Source: Strigamia acuminata (lineage: Eukaryota > Arthropoda > Chilopoda > Geophilomorpha > Linotaeniidae). Taken from it: a DNA stretch of 64,000 nucleotides. This document shows positions 22,426 to 32,950 of the stretch, piece by piece. A program made the position numbers and the translations under genes. Location: the NCBI GenBank assembly GCA_949358305.1, contig OX442319.1:1054001-1118000 (forward strand). The letters run 5' to 3'. The notes below the pieces were generated by a model that made no database searches, had not been told where the DNA came from, and saw only the letters and a list, made by a program, of their open reading frames with translations. Position 1 is the first letter of the stretch, and every line of letters begins with the position of its first letter.

Positions 22426-24893
22426 GTAAGTACCTTTTTAAGAGTTAAATCAATCTACTGTACGTACTTACAGTACGATTCAAAAAACATTGGCCGAGTA
22501 TATTCTCATGTACGTACGTGAGAATAGCCACTCCTAGGAGTACATATTTTGATGTTCGTACGGAAGAAAATTCTTTCGTACGTACAGAAGAAAATTTAAA
22601 CAAAATAAATCAAACAGATAAATAAAATAAGTTAACATGAAATTATGAAACAACATATTTCAATTTTTTTTTCATATATTGCGCATATAACAAAATTTAT
22701 TTTGCATATATATATCCGGGGTTTACTCATGAAGACGCTTTGTAGGAGATGCCTGGCACCCTTCTCTGCCTGGCACCCCTCGCTGTCCGGCGCCTCTCTC
22801 TGCCTGGAGTTCATCTCTGCTTGGCGTCCCTCTCTGCCCGGCGTCCCTGGGCTGCAGCCCAGTTAGCCCAATGGTAAAGGCGGCCCTGTGTATACGAGTA
22901 GTCTCCAATTTGAATTTTTTTAATACACACAATTCTGTTTTTACACGGTCTCTTTTTACACGGTTTTGATTTAACACAGTCTAGAAAAGTAATTCAATTC
23001 TGTCTTTCATGATTTAGTTTGATTTTTTTTGGCCGGCGCTAAAAATGCCTTTTTTCCTCCCGAAAATGCATTTTTTATCTTAATAATTATTGTAAAGAAG
23101 TCATTTTATGAATACCGGTATTCATACTCTGTATTATACAGGGTGGAAGAAAAGTCTGTCACTCTACTAAATATTTCTGAAATAGCTGACAATGCATCTA
23201 ATCTAATGATGGTAAAGTATTAAAGTTGGGTGGGGCAATTTTTTGGTGACCCAAAATTTGACCTCGGGATTTTCCTCAAAGTCATTAGAAAATTATCTTG
23301 GAAACCATTAGAGATAGACAAAAATTTCCAATTGTAAACTTGTAGAGCAACATTTATTTAGTCTAAAAATGACTACTCCTCAAATCTTTTGTACTAAAAA
23401 ATTGTAAGAAAATCGTAATTTCCGAAGGTAGACACAAGTCAAAGGCAACTTTTTCTTTTCAAAAACTCAGTTTTCTGCCCATATCTCTGCAACGGTGCAA
23501 GATATGCAAATTTCACCCGTAGGAATCGATTTTTTTTAGGTCATTTTACGTCTAATCAGCACATTTTTGGCACTTTTTCGATTTTGGCCATTTTTCCATA
23601 AGTTAGCCTTTGACTTGTGTCGACTTTAGAAAATTGCAATTTTCTTTAAGATTTTTAGTAGAAAAGATTTGAGAAGTAGTCATTTTTAGACTAAATAAAT
23701 GTTGCTCTACAAGTTTACACTTGGAAATTTCTGTCTATCTCTAACGGTTTCCGAGATAATTTTCCAATGACCTTGATGGAACATACATCCAGTGGTCAAA
23801 TTTTGGGTCACCAAAAAATTGCCCCAGTCAACTTTAATACTTTACCATCATTAGATTAGATGCATTGTCAGCACTTTCAGAAATATTTAGTTTAGAGTGA
23901 CAGACTTTTCTTCCACCCTGTATAGATATGACATCTGTTTAATTTGTTTTAAGAGGTGCCATTTTTAATTTTGTCTCAGGCGCCGAGCCGAAATCTCTAG
24001 GCATGCCTCTGATTAGGGCGCTATAAAAGATAAACGAATGCTACTAATTCCAAATCAGACTTTGCCCCAGGCACAGCTTTTCTTTCGAACGTCGCTGTGT
24101 GAACTTAGCAATTGTTGACTTAATTTTCTGTCCTCCTCTTTTTCAAAGAAGCTTTAAAAATGTATAGTCTAATAAAGTTTGATTTCTTTCTTCCTTTCAA
24201 GCTTCTGATCTTCTGTATGATCTAAAGACGCAACGCTGTTGCATGGGATTAGTGCACACAGTGGAAAAACCAGCATATCAAAGATGTTGCGCCAATCAAC
24301 TCATTGACCTCACCAAACATCTGTGTTGTCGAGGCGTTCCAATCGAATTAAAACTGGGCCATTACTGTTGCGGACACTCAACTTATAACACAGATACAGA
24401 AGTCTGTTGTAACGGTAAAGCCGTCAGCAAACAAAGAAAACAAGATAAATGCTGCGGCGATCAGCTGTTCAATTCGGAAACGCAAGTATGTTGCAAAGCA
24501 AAACCTACTGCACATGTTGCTGAAAAAACCACTCCGGCTGCCGAAATATGTTGTGGCAGTAAAGCTTACGAGAAAAACTCGGGGTTATGCTGCGGACCCT
24601 CGTCGAACAGGAGAATGAACCAAATCAGCCAGATGAAGGTGCCAAAATGTTGTGGATCTGAGGCATTCGATGCAAATTTGACTCAGCGTTGCTGTGCCAA
24701 TCATGTGGTATTCAATTCACATACACATATTTGTTGCGTTGATAAATTGGTTTCTCCACCTGCATTTCAAGTGTTACCATTGGAAAAGAAACAGCGTTGT
24801 TGTGGATCAGACAGTTATAACTTAGATTCCCAAACTTGTTGTAAGGGTAAGGTTGTTGACCAACCAAAAAATGGAAAGGGAATTTGTTGTTAA
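22308..24893 (+). CDS. Secreted galaxin-like di-cysteine repeat protein, two exons
   Basis: Exon 1 (22308-22425) encodes a 39-residue start with a hydrophobic signal peptide (MMLRISLISVIALAMNCYI) and ends at the donor G|GTAAGT. Exon 2 starts at 24202 after a polypyrimidine tract and CAAG, and continues in frame (phase 1 on both sides) to TAA at 24893. The predicted protein is 269 residues. The mature part has about 15 Cys-Cys pairs, often CCG or CCA followed by short polar spacers, e.g. CCGSKAYEKNSGLCCG and QRCCGSDSYNLDSQTCCKG. That is the hallmark of galaxins, first known from the coral skeletal matrix and also found in molluscs. An AATAAA lies at 24966-24971. The 1776-bp intron holds a hAT remnant and a mariner-type MITE. 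The role in this animal is unknown: extracellular matrix or antimicrobial are both reported for the family. Confidence 0.88.
22740..22888. mobile_element. hAT right end with a 17-bp minisatellite
   Basis: The right end reads GTAAAGGCGGCCCTG, i.e. CAGGGCCGCCTTTACC on the minus strand, a typical hAT terminus. Inside it are about six degenerate 17-bp units of the TCTCTGCCTGGCACCCT type (about 22753-22855). No matching left terminus or octamer duplication was found, so the copy is probably truncated. Confidence 0.55.
23139..23920. mobile_element. Mariner/Tc1-type foldback MITE
   Basis: This 782-bp element starts CAGGGTGGAAGAAAAGTCTG and ends with the complement CCACCCTG. It is flanked by TA on both sides (23137-23138, 23921-23922). 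The inverted arms are very long, reaching about 350 bp each side. They include the complementary words GACCCAAAATTTGACC and GGTCAAATTTTGGGTC, so transcripts could fold into a long hairpin. It lies in the intron of the galaxin-like gene. Its size and terminal CAGGGTGG match the element at 50374-51147, though the internal sequences differ. Confidence 0.88.
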
Positions 24894-25286
24894 CTTGTTC
24901 ACAATCAATCTAACTTGTAAGTACACTATGGTAATTAAAAATAACTACCGGTACTGTATTTATAAAATAAATGAATAGAATGTTCTTTCCTACGGTAGGT
25001 TAGAACTTTAAAATGTAATACTTTTCTGTATGCTAACTTTTTTATTTCAATGTCGGTATTGAACGTTTCATCATTTTGTTCAAAATTTTTGTTTTTATTT
25101 TTATTTTTAAAAAATGTAACCATAACTGAATACAATATGCTTTGTGGGCGCTCGAAGAAGTATATGAGAGAGGTGTTTAGATCGGTTCCCATTTTTGCGT
25201 AATTTTCCTAGTACAAAGTAAATGATAAATTGTGTTCCAAAGGGAAAACTGCGAAACCATGGCCTCTCCTTTGAGCAGTGCGAAAA
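24894..25286 (+). other. 3' untranslated and flanking sequence of galaxin-like gene
   Basis: The AATAAA at 24966-24971 is about 75 bases after the stop codon and is the likely polyadenylation signal. The remainder is AT-rich with no supported gene; open frames across the A/T runs near 25080-25110 are low complexity. Confidence 0.5.
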
Positions 25287-25480
25287 AAGAAGAATTTTTA
25301 GGCCGAAGAAGTTTTAAGCAGAGGAATTTTTAGGCTGAAGAATTATTAGACTGAAGAATTTTTAGGCTGAAGAATTATTAGACTGAAGAATTTTTAGGCT
25401 GAAGAATTATTAGACTGAAGAATTTTTAGGCTGAAGAATTATTAGACTGAAGAATTTTTAAGCTGAAGAATTTTTAGGCT
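25287..25480. repeat. 16-bp minisatellite with 32-bp higher-order unit
   Basis: Units CTGAAGAATTTTTAGG and CTGAAGAATTATTAGA alternate along about 190 bp, giving a 32-bp higher-order period. The first copies are more diverged than the rest. No coding function is suggested. Confidence 0.92.
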
Positions 25481-26079
25481 CATACATGAACTTCTTTCAC
25501 GTAAAAATGTGTTTTTTTTTTTCAATTATTAATAAGAAAATATAATATTTACAACAAAAAACACTATTAATGAAAGCGCTGTACATTGTTTTGCCACCAT
25601 TTAGCACTAGGTGATATATGCTTCTCTGCATGTGCACAATCGTAAGTTAGTTTCCCAGGTGCAATCAAATTTTTTTTGGTGCACGCACATTAAAACTGTG
25701 ACGCTTCTACTGTACCTTTTCGGTATAGAATAGCTTAAATGTTTAAACTACCCAAAAGAAATAAGACTACACGATACCGTACTAAAACTAGTAAGAACCT
25801 ACATAAGATAAGCTAAAATGTGTGTGCAAAGTGAATACAATTGAATAATAAGACTTACAACGATAATTATGAGTTTGCAGGTTTATTAGTTAATCAACTA
25901 GATCTGCATGTCTATCCTGTGTAAAACGGGCGGCACCAAATAATTGAGAGTCCGGGCGGGCCGAGGAATAGGGCTGGCTTCACGGCATCGTCACAACAAC
26001 ACTACTACAACAACACTACTACCCGAGATTTAAACCAATGTTCAAACCAAGCTAAATAAAGGGTAATAATTAGTAACAT

Positions 26080-26245
26080 TGGCGGGGACAATCACAATGA
26101 TCCTACAATCATTGCGGGAGGTTTTAAGGCCTCCATCCGCCTCAGAGCCATAACGGTCGGATGATCGCGTGATCAAGGGCCGGAATTTGTTGTACGGGTT
26201 TGCCTTCCCGCAACAGCTTGTTTATAAGCTGGTGTATTGACAACG
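26080..26245 (+). repeat. Retroelement-like repeat (copy 1): primer-site-like start and leader
   Basis: The block begins TGGCGGGGACAATCAC, preceded by AGTAACAT and, 25 bases upstream, by AAATAAA. This arrangement resembles the end of an LTR followed by a primer binding site. It continues through CCTCCATCCG and GGGTTTGCCTTCCCG to about 26245. A diverged copy lies on the minus strand at 44664-44832 with the same word order. The class (LTR or Penelope-like) is not settled. Confidence 0.5.
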
Positions 26246-26669
26246 ATATAAGATATCATCTGTCAAGCGTAGTGAAAGAGTCAGAGAAAACAAACAAAAA
26301 GCGGAGGTCTGGCCAAAAACCAGACCTTATGTATGTTCCACAGAAGAATAGAGGTTAGTGACAGCCAATTGGACATTGGAATCCCTGGATTCGCAGGTCT
26401 CTTTAGAGATTAGCAAGTCCGGACCTTGCAGGAGACTAAGTCCAAAAGAGCCCAATTGGTACTTCTTATCCGTTAAGTATTTCTAGCTTCTTACAAATAT
26501 TATTTTTTTAGTTTAATAAATAAAATAAACGGTTTATTTATTACTCATCAAAATATTGTTAATTCCTTTAAATGTATTTGAACTACGCGCTTTTATTTAA
26601 ATAGCGCCATCTGATGATAAATTGCATACTATACGGTTTTACAACCATCACAAAACATGACAATATGAT

Positions 26670-26900
26670 GTGTTGTGCAGAGAAACGAACATGGCAGAAC
26701 AAATTCTGCTTAAACATTGGTTTTTCAAGATAAAAGTGCAACGAAATGATTTTCATAGATTAAAGTCCTCAATTGTTCTTGTTACAACTGAATTAATCAA
26801 TCACATCGGATTAGAAAAGTGTGATGCATGTGTCATCACAAATATTTTGCTGCAACAGTGCTCGCATCTTTTTCCTCGCAATGCTACGAACAAGAAATGA
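26670..26900 (+). CDS. Small ORF of unknown nature
   Basis: A 76-codon frame has an internal ATG in good context (GAACATGGCA at 26691). The predicted product (MAEQILLKHWFFKIKVQRND...) has ordinary amino acid composition and three Cys residues near the C terminus (KCDAC, QQCSH). I do not recognise a domain. It could be a chance frame, a fragment of a mobile element (MULE-like repeat words follow at 27081-27190), or an exon; no splice sites decide this. Confidence 0.2.
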   Translation: MLCRETNMAEQILLKHWFFKIKVQRNDFHRLKSSIVLVTTELINHIGLEKCDACVITNILLQQCSHLFPRNATNKK

Positions 26901-27080
26901 ACACTCCGTTACTACGTACGTAGCTGTTTTGCATTCATACACATCTCATTTGTCATCATTTGTCATCTCATTTATCAGGTTTAGATCGGACAGTTGGAAC
27001 CAACATGTTTATCGCGACCCCAACTGCCACCTAGGCCTAGGACCCACTACAGGTAGGGTTCGTACATTTAATCAAATGAC

Positions 27081-27190
27081 GTTTCACCGATTCTCCAATT
27101 TTCGGAACGTTTCATCGACGTGCTGGTGACAGGAAAGGAGACTGATTTGGCAATTTGTTCGATCGACACGTGCGTTTCATCGACGAACCA
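27081..27190. repeat. Words like the MULE-type terminal repeats
   Basis: GTTTCACCGATT (27081), GTTTCATCGACG (27109) and GTTTCATCGACG (27173) occur in direct array. They resemble the TTTCATCGAAT words repeated in the element at 35943-36262 and near 49881-50000. This may be an eroded relative; no clear boundaries are visible. Confidence 0.35.
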
Positions 27191-27246
27191 TTTCCGTAAA
27201 TTAGGGGTGTGTAAGCTTAAATGCTGCATTGTAATAGCAATAGCAC

Positions 27247-27633
27247 AGTTGATTTGCAGTTGATTTGCTGGATTCGCAGTTGATTTGCTGGATTCGCAGT
27301 TGATTTGCTGGATTTGCAGTTAATTTGCTGGATTTGCAGTTGATTTGCTGGATTCGCAGTTGATTTGCTGGATTCGCAGTTGATTTGCTGGATTCGCAGT
27401 TGATTTGCTGGATTCGCAGTTGATTTGCTGGATTCGCAGTTGATTTGCTGGATTCGCAGTTGATTTGCTGGATTTGCAGTTAATTTGCTGGATTTGCAGT
27501 TGATTTGCTGGATTTGCAGTTGATTTGCAGTTGATTTGCTGGATTTGCTGTTGATTTGCTGGATTTGTAGTTGATTTGCTGGATTTGCAGTTGATTTGTG
27601 GGGTTTGCAATTGATTCGCGGGGTCGGTAATTG
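27247..27633. repeat. 20-bp minisatellite
   Basis: About 18 tandem units of the type TTGATTTGCTGGATTCGCAG run for almost 390 bp, with C/T variants and one shortened unit near 27525. All frames through it look open on the minus strand, so the Asn/Gln/Ser-rich frame across it is an artefact. Confidence 0.95.
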
Positions 27634-27639
27634 ATTTTC

Positions 27640-28860
27640 TTTACACGAAAACCAAAAATCGATAAAAATCGACTTTACTCTTTACGGTACTGTCGTACGT
27701 GGGAATGCTGACTTTATCACAGCCCTCCAACCTCGTCTTTCCTAAGGAACCAACCGTCCCTGTAAAAATATGACTTTCATCGTAAAACAAATGTTAGATG
27801 GCACAAATGTCCACGAGTTGTTCGAATAGAAATTATCAATGTGAATTTCAATTTTGTCTTTGGTTTGAAACTGTGAAGGTACGCTACGGCAAACCTGATC
27901 ACCCGTAACCTTGAATGTACATTTCTTGTATCCGCCGCCATGCGCCATCTTGTCGAATAGATCCATATTTTGACGGTTTCTTTAACATTTATGATTTCCA
28001 ATGTAAGACCCCCACAGTTGGTTAATGCTCCATTAGTCCGAGTCCAATGGATGAGTCAAAAATGTGTGACACGAATGGAGTTTAGAAAGCAACTGTTTTT
28101 GTTTTCTATCGGAGAAATATTGTGTGTTGCTAGGGCAGACACCTAGCAACTATACAATGGTTGGTGATTATAATAGATTTCGATTGTATTCAATGTGTGT
28201 TATGGGTAATACAAGTAAATAACAGTTTCTAAGCCGTCTGGTGGTGCAGTTTCCTCCTATTTAGCCTTATATTATTGAGTGTTAAAGTAACACGGTTCAG
28301 ATTCTTTCTTACGTCATTTGCACTCGTACATTTTGAGATTGAATAGATATCCATTGATGTCGAATGCAAATACAAAACTGATTTATCCATCAAACTAAAA
28401 ATAAAGCCACCCCTGACAACCACTTAAAATTCATGTCCGGGGTAAGGCTTCAGTACTCGCTAAAGTAATGGAAAAAGAATCCAATCATAATAAAAACAAA
28501 AAGAAAAGAAAAGAAAAGAAAAGAAAGCAAGAAAATTGTTGTACCATGAAAAGTGATTGCAAATTGTTTCAAAAAATATATAACTTATTATATTACGGTA
28601 CATCTCACATGTGTATTTAGTAATTAAGCGGAAGTTAGAAATGGGAATCGCCAAAACTCTTCTCTAACGATAATTGCGCCTTTTAATAGCTCTGGATTTT
28701 ATTGCGTTACATAATGATAGGCTCAACTCGATCGCATCCTCTTTCAGGAAGCTGACATATTTCTCATTTTACGGCTTGGCAAACTTTAATAAAAATGAAA
28801 ACCATCCAACCATGACTAACTTCCAGCTCTACTACTATTCATTCATACCGTACCGCTTCA
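27640..28860. other. No gene recognised
   Basis: Short open frames on the minus strand (27742-28001) and elsewhere show no recognisable domain or splice context. An (AAAAG)n microsatellite lies at about 28496-28527. Nothing else was seen. Confidence 0.5.
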
Positions 28861-28867
28861 AATAAGC

Positions 28868-29110
28868 GCGTGGGCGTTTATTTATTTATTTTTTGGACTC
28901 CGGCGCTTATTCGGACTGGGTAAATTTTTTTAAAAAAATCACAGATTTTTAAAAAAAAAAACGATAGTTTTCTTGAATCACTAATATCTTCACAAAAATC
29001 ATCAATTGGCGCTTATTTGAACCCGGCGCTTTTTGTCTATATTGCTGGTGACCCCCGGCGGTTAAACGGGTCCCAGCAACCGGCGTTAATTTGAAGCGCT
29101 AGTGCGCTAC
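28868..29110. repeat. GGCGCTTATT repeat (copy 1)
   Basis: The sequence has repeated GGCGCTTATT and CCGGCG words and an AT-rich centre with AAAAAATC motifs. It resembles the block at 53296-53492 (CGCCGGTTCCAAATAAGCGCC, AAAAAATTGGTG). The two share the alternation of GC-rich CCGG words with long A/T runs. Boundaries and class are undetermined. Confidence 0.45.
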
Positions 29111-29448
29111 GGTGCTACATCTTGAGTCAAACCCCTTCAAGACTGAAGAGTCTTCAAAAGCGACTCCTATCAGACAACATTCAGCATTGGTTCCATTGAT
29201 ACAATTAAAAAAATATATTTTTTGTCCCAATTGTTATATGAAAGTAAATGTGTTTCCACAATTCAGATTCTGTACAGGATCTCAATGCTGACAAATTCAC
29301 TTTGAATTTACTGTATTTCTAACTAATAGAATTGATAATTCCCAATTAACTTACCGGTATTACGGTACCGGTAACTGAATTTGAATGTTGTGGGTTTGTG
29401 GCATATTAATACCACAATATTGATCTCTTTCCATGTCGTACAAAAACG

Positions 29449-29508
29449 CATTCACTCTTAGTAATCTCCGGCTAAACAGGAGATGGCGCTACTAGTCGGG
29501 TTACGTCA
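29449..29508 (+). repeat. Left terminal sequence of DIRS-type element
   Basis: Positions 29449-29483 are the exact complement of 33851-33885, and positions 29475-29507 are the exact complement of 34168-34200. The two complementary partners are therefore split at the 3' end of the element, as expected for a DIRS terminal repeat with an internal complementary region. Confidence 0.85.
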
Positions 29509-29665
29509 CTTCCGGTTCTACTAACGGGTTGCGCGGTCAGGTTCGAATTGCTCTACAAGAAAAATTTGCTTTTATATCGTTTTTTCCCCTTTTTAATTAA
29601 AGGATCTCATATTTTCGAACACCTTTCTAATAATTGTTTCTTTATTAGTTTTATAACATTCTATT

Positions 29666-32600
29666 ATGAATTCCCAAGTTATGATTACCGATTCTGGATT
29701 CCCTACTTTGAACGACCACGTGGTCCAAAATCTCCAAAATGAGGAGGTCCACGAACCTAACCACGAAGAAGAGATCGTAGAAGAGCCACCTTCGCCGAGA
29801 AGGATGCAAAATAGGATCGAATGTCTAGCCGACACTGTGTACGAGCTAAAAGACATAATGCAAAATTTGCTAACTGCGAAAACGGTCGTCGTTTCGCCGC
29901 AGAACACCGCGATGGCTGGGCCAGGTGCTGTACCTACCCCAAAAGCCACTGACGGGACAACTTCGTTGTTGAACCCCGCAATCGCAGTTCCCCTTGTCGT
30001 CACAAGCAAGCCAGTTGACGGTTCAACGGCTCCGACTCCAGCAACCAAAGTTGGTTTTTCGGATGTTTCGAAACTTTTGGGCGCCGAGACCAAGTTTGGC
30101 GACGCCTGGCCCGCCGAATTAGAGGCTTTGGTAAGCAAATCGCTTTTTGAGACCTCGACGGAATTTAGGGATCAATTAGTTGAAAAGCTAATAATCCCTG
30201 AAAACGCAAAATACTTGGACCCGCCTAAAGTGGACGGCACTCTGTTTGGAGAAGTGCAGCCTTGGATAAGGTCGAGAGACACGACGTCTCTAAAACATCA
30301 AAAGCTCGTTTTGAAAGCTTACATTCCGCTTGCTTCGGCAATGAAGGACGTAGTGGCGGGAAATTTGGACCCCAATTCACTGGTCATCCACCTGGCCGAG
30401 GCCATGACGCTGCTGGGCGCAATGAATACGGCGCTAACGTTACGCCGACGTCTGGACTTCGCGGACTCGCTCGCACCTAGATACAAGCAGTTTGCAAAAG
30501 GGAAGGTTGTTTTCCCATCCGACCTGTTTGGCCCGGATTTGTCGAAGCAGATCAAAGAATTCGACGAATTAAAGAAGGTTACTTCCAAGGCCACTTTTGA
30601 TAAAGCCGAAAATCGCAAGTCCGACAGGGACAAGAATTACCGCCGCTTCCACCCGTACAATAGGTACGATAATAAATACGATTACAAGCGCTCAGACAAC
30701 TCAAGAAGTTTCGATTTTAAGCGCCAAAATAGTATGAACATTGTTTGTTCTAATCCTGTAACCGAGTTTACTAATTCCGATTCTCTTTGCAGATCGGGGG
30801 AAGAACCAGCGCGGGAAATCCTACAAGAAGTAGCGACAGAATCACCTGTAATTGAAAATGAAAATGTAAGAAATAAAGAGTTGTTCTTTAATTTACACAT
30901 ATCGCATCTGTCCTTTAAGCCAGGGAATTTACAATATTACTTGCCTGTTTGGCGTAAGATCACATCCAATCCTTTTGTATTATCTGCCCTGTCGGGCATA
31001 AAATTCGATCTAAATTTCGACAAGCTCGTTCACGTTAAAAGAACGGAATATAGAATGAAACTGAGCGAAACTTCTGCAATTTCCCAAGCTGTGGACAAGC
31101 TTTGCCTGCAAGGCATAATTAAACAGGTCGCCCACGTTGAAGGCGAATACTTAAGTCCAATTTTCGCCGTCCCCAAGCCGGACGGATCTGTACGGATAAT
31201 TTTAAATCTAAAAAAGTTCAACGAGAGCTTAGAATATCTCCATTTTAAAATGGCCTCGCTTAAAGATGCGATAAACCTTATGAAAAAGGGTCAATTTATG
31301 TTTAAAATCGACCTCACTAACGCCTTTTATTTGTTACCAATTAAAAACGAATTTAAGAAATATGTACGTTTTTTGTGGCAAGGCCAGTTATACGAATATC
31401 AGGTAATGCCAATGGGCTTGGCAAGTGCCCCACGGACCTTTACTAAGGTTATGTGCCCTGTTTTTTCCGAGTTGAGGACTTGGGGGATTTGCGGAATCCC
31501 TTATTTGGACGACGGAATTTTTCTGTGTGATTCCTTTTGCGAGGCTAAAAACGCCTGTATCGACGTAATAAATTTTTTTCAAAAATTAGGCCTCTGCATT
31601 AACTGGGAAAAATCCGAATTTATTCCCAAAACTAGAATAGAATTTTTAGGATTAACACTAGACTCTAGAAAAATGGAAGTGTCACTTCCAGAAAGGAAAA
31701 TCGTAAAAATAACTAAGCTAGCTTCACGCCTTCTCCAATTGGAGAATTTCTCTATTCAGGATTTGGCCATTTTTATTGGCAATTTAGTTTCCGCCGAGCC
31801 AGCGCTTTCTGACGGTTTTTGGAACATAAAGCCCCTGGAATCTTTCAAAACAGGACAGTTGTTCCTTCATGACCACAACTATAATACTTTAGTTAAAAAT
31901 TACCCCGACATCAAGGCCGAATTGTCTAGATGGACTAAATTAGAAAATTTCTCCCCCAAAGATCTAAACCGTCGCGATGTGGATACGGAGGTTTTCACCG
32001 ACGCCTCCAATTTGGGTTGGGGAGCCAGTTGGAACTCCCGCTCTGCAAATGGCCAGTGGACAGCTGAGGAAAATGATTTTCACATTAATGTCAAGGAACT
32101 TTTGGCCCTCTGGTTCGCCTGGAAGGTTTTTGCCCCCTTTGACGGCAAAAAACACGTTTTGTTTCATTCCGACAGCTCCACAGTAGTGAGCGTGTTCCGG
32201 AACCAGGGCAGTAAGGTCCAGCAACTCCACCATTTTGGTAGACTAGTGTGGGAAGATTCCCAAAGATTAAATATTGACCTTTCAGTAATTCACATTCCCG
32301 GCAAGGAAAACGTTATGGCCGACTATCTGTCGCGTAATTTTTTAACTACGGATGGGGAATGGAGCTTATCTCCAAAAATGTTTAATAAATTAAAATCCCT
32401 ATTCGGACTGCCCGAGATTGATCTGTTTGCTACGAGATTAAACCATAAATTACCAAAATATTTTTCTTGGGGCCCTGACCCCTTCGCTTACAGGATAGAT
32501 GCGTTCTCCCATTCTTGGAAAGAAACTTTTGCTTACGCCTTTCCTCCTTTTTGTTTAATTTCTAGGATTTTACAAAAAATCCGCCAGGATCAAGCCACGG

Positions 32601-32950
32601 TACTTCTAGTAGTACCAAAATGGACCTCACAAGCGTGGTTTGTACCACTGTTGGACTGCTTGGTCGCAGTACCAGTGTCCTTTCCGGCCCCAGAACATCT
32701 GATGTTGGTTCATCAACCAGAGGCCCAGTTTCCTCTCCAGGCCCTGCAGCTCCTTGGCTGCAAAGTCAGTGGAGTGACCTCATCGCAGGAGGCTTTTCGC
32801 CGGACGCTGCCAACTTGTACTCGGCCGGGTGGAGATCGACAACTGTCAGAACGTACACGGCGGGAATTAAGAGGTGGACGGAATTTTCTGGTGAAGGGTC
32901 ACCTTATTCCAATCCACTCCCTCCCAGTCTTGACCCAAACTATCGTTTAA
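29666..32950 (+). CDS. DIRS-type Gag-RT-RNase H polyprotein with methyltransferase-like tail
   Basis: This is a single open frame of 1094 codons. Residues 1 to about 400 are Gag-like, with no zinc knuckle. The reverse transcriptase covers about 450-720: FMFKIDLTNAFYLLPI near 545, MPMGLASAPRTFTK near 585 and catalytic YLDD near 613. RNase H follows at about 770-900 (EVFTDASNLGWGASW, NVKELLALWFAW, FHSDSSTVV, ending ADYLSR). Residues from about 915 (IDLFATRLNHKLPKYFSW, DPFAYRIDAFSHSW, YAFPPFCLI, VVPKWTSQAWF) match the conserved segment after RNase H that is annotated as a Dam-like methyltransferase in DIRS/PAT elements. The frame overlaps the recombinase gene by 331 bases. All catalytic residues checked are present, so the protein could be functional. 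Confidence 0.9.
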   Translation: MNSQVMITDSGFPTLNDHVVQNLQNEEVHEPNHEEEIVEEPPSPRRMQNRIECLADTVYELKDIMQNLLTAKTVVVSPQNTAMAGPGAVPTPKATDGTTSLLNPAIAVPLVVTSKPVDGSTAPTPATKVGFSDVSKLLGAETKFGDAWPAELEALVSKSLFETSTEFRDQLVEKLIIPENAKYLDPPKVDGTLFGEVQPWIRSRDTTSLKHQKLVLKAYIPLASAMKDVVAGNLDPNSLVIHLAEAMTLLGAMNTALTLRRRLDFADSLAPRYKQFAKGKVVFPSDLFGPDLSKQIKEFDELKKVTSKATFDKAENRKSDRDKNYRRFHPYNRYDNKYDYKRSDNSRSFDFKRQNSMNIVCSNPVTEFTNSDSLCRSGEEPAREILQEVATESPVIENENVRNKELFFNLHISHLSFKPGNLQYYLPVWRKITSNPFVLSALSGIKFDLNFDKLVHVKRTEYRMKLSETSAISQAVDKLCLQGIIKQVAHVEGEYLSPIFAVPKPDGSVRIILNLKKFNESLEYLHFKMASLKDAINLMKKGQFMFKIDLTNAFYLLPIKNEFKKYVRFLWQGQLYEYQVMPMGLASAPRTFTKVMCPVFSELRTWGICGIPYLDDGIFLCDSFCEAKNACIDVINFFQKLGLCINWEKSEFIPKTRIEFLGLTLDSRKMEVSLPERKIVKITKLASRLLQLENFSIQDLAIFIGNLVSAEPALSDGFWNIKPLESFKTGQLFLHDHNYNTLVKNYPDIKAELSRWTKLENFSPKDLNRRDVDTEVFTDASNLGWGASWNSRSANGQWTAEENDFHINVKELLALWFAWKVFAPFDGKKHVLFHSDSSTVVSVFRNQGSKVQQLHHFGRLVWEDSQRLNIDLSVIHIPGKENVMADYLSRNFLTTDGEWSLSPKMFNKLKSLFGLPEIDLFATRLNHKLPKYFSWGPDPFAYRIDAFSHSWKETFAYAFPPFCLISRILQKIRQDQATVLLVVPKWTSQAWFVPLLDCLVAVPVSFPAPEHLMLVHQPEAQFPLQALQLLGCKVSGVTSSQEAFRRTLPTCTRPGGDRQLSERTRRELRGGRNFLVKGHLIPIHSLPVLTQTIV

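Larger units (their letters stand above)
22426..24201 (+). other. Intron of galaxin-like gene
   Basis: The intron is bounded by GTAAGT at its 5' end and TTTCTTTCTTCCTTTCAAG at its 3' end. Between them are a 17-bp minisatellite with a hAT right end (to 22888) and a complete 782-bp mariner-type foldback MITE (23139-23920). The second lies only about 280 bases from the acceptor. Both insertions leave the splice signals intact. Confidence 0.78.

Noticed and set aside
22723-22977. 84-codon minus-strand ORF with repeated Gly/Arg/Gln motifs
   Set aside because: It translates the 17-bp minisatellite of a truncated hAT element.
27320-27610. 96-codon Asn/Gln/Ser-rich ORF, and the regular repeat as a possible CRISPR array
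   Set aside because: The region is a direct 20-bp minisatellite without unique spacers. The ORF exists because the unit has no stop in that frame.
29593-30138. 181-codon minus-strand ORF
   Set aside because: Antisense shadow of the DIRS Gag region.
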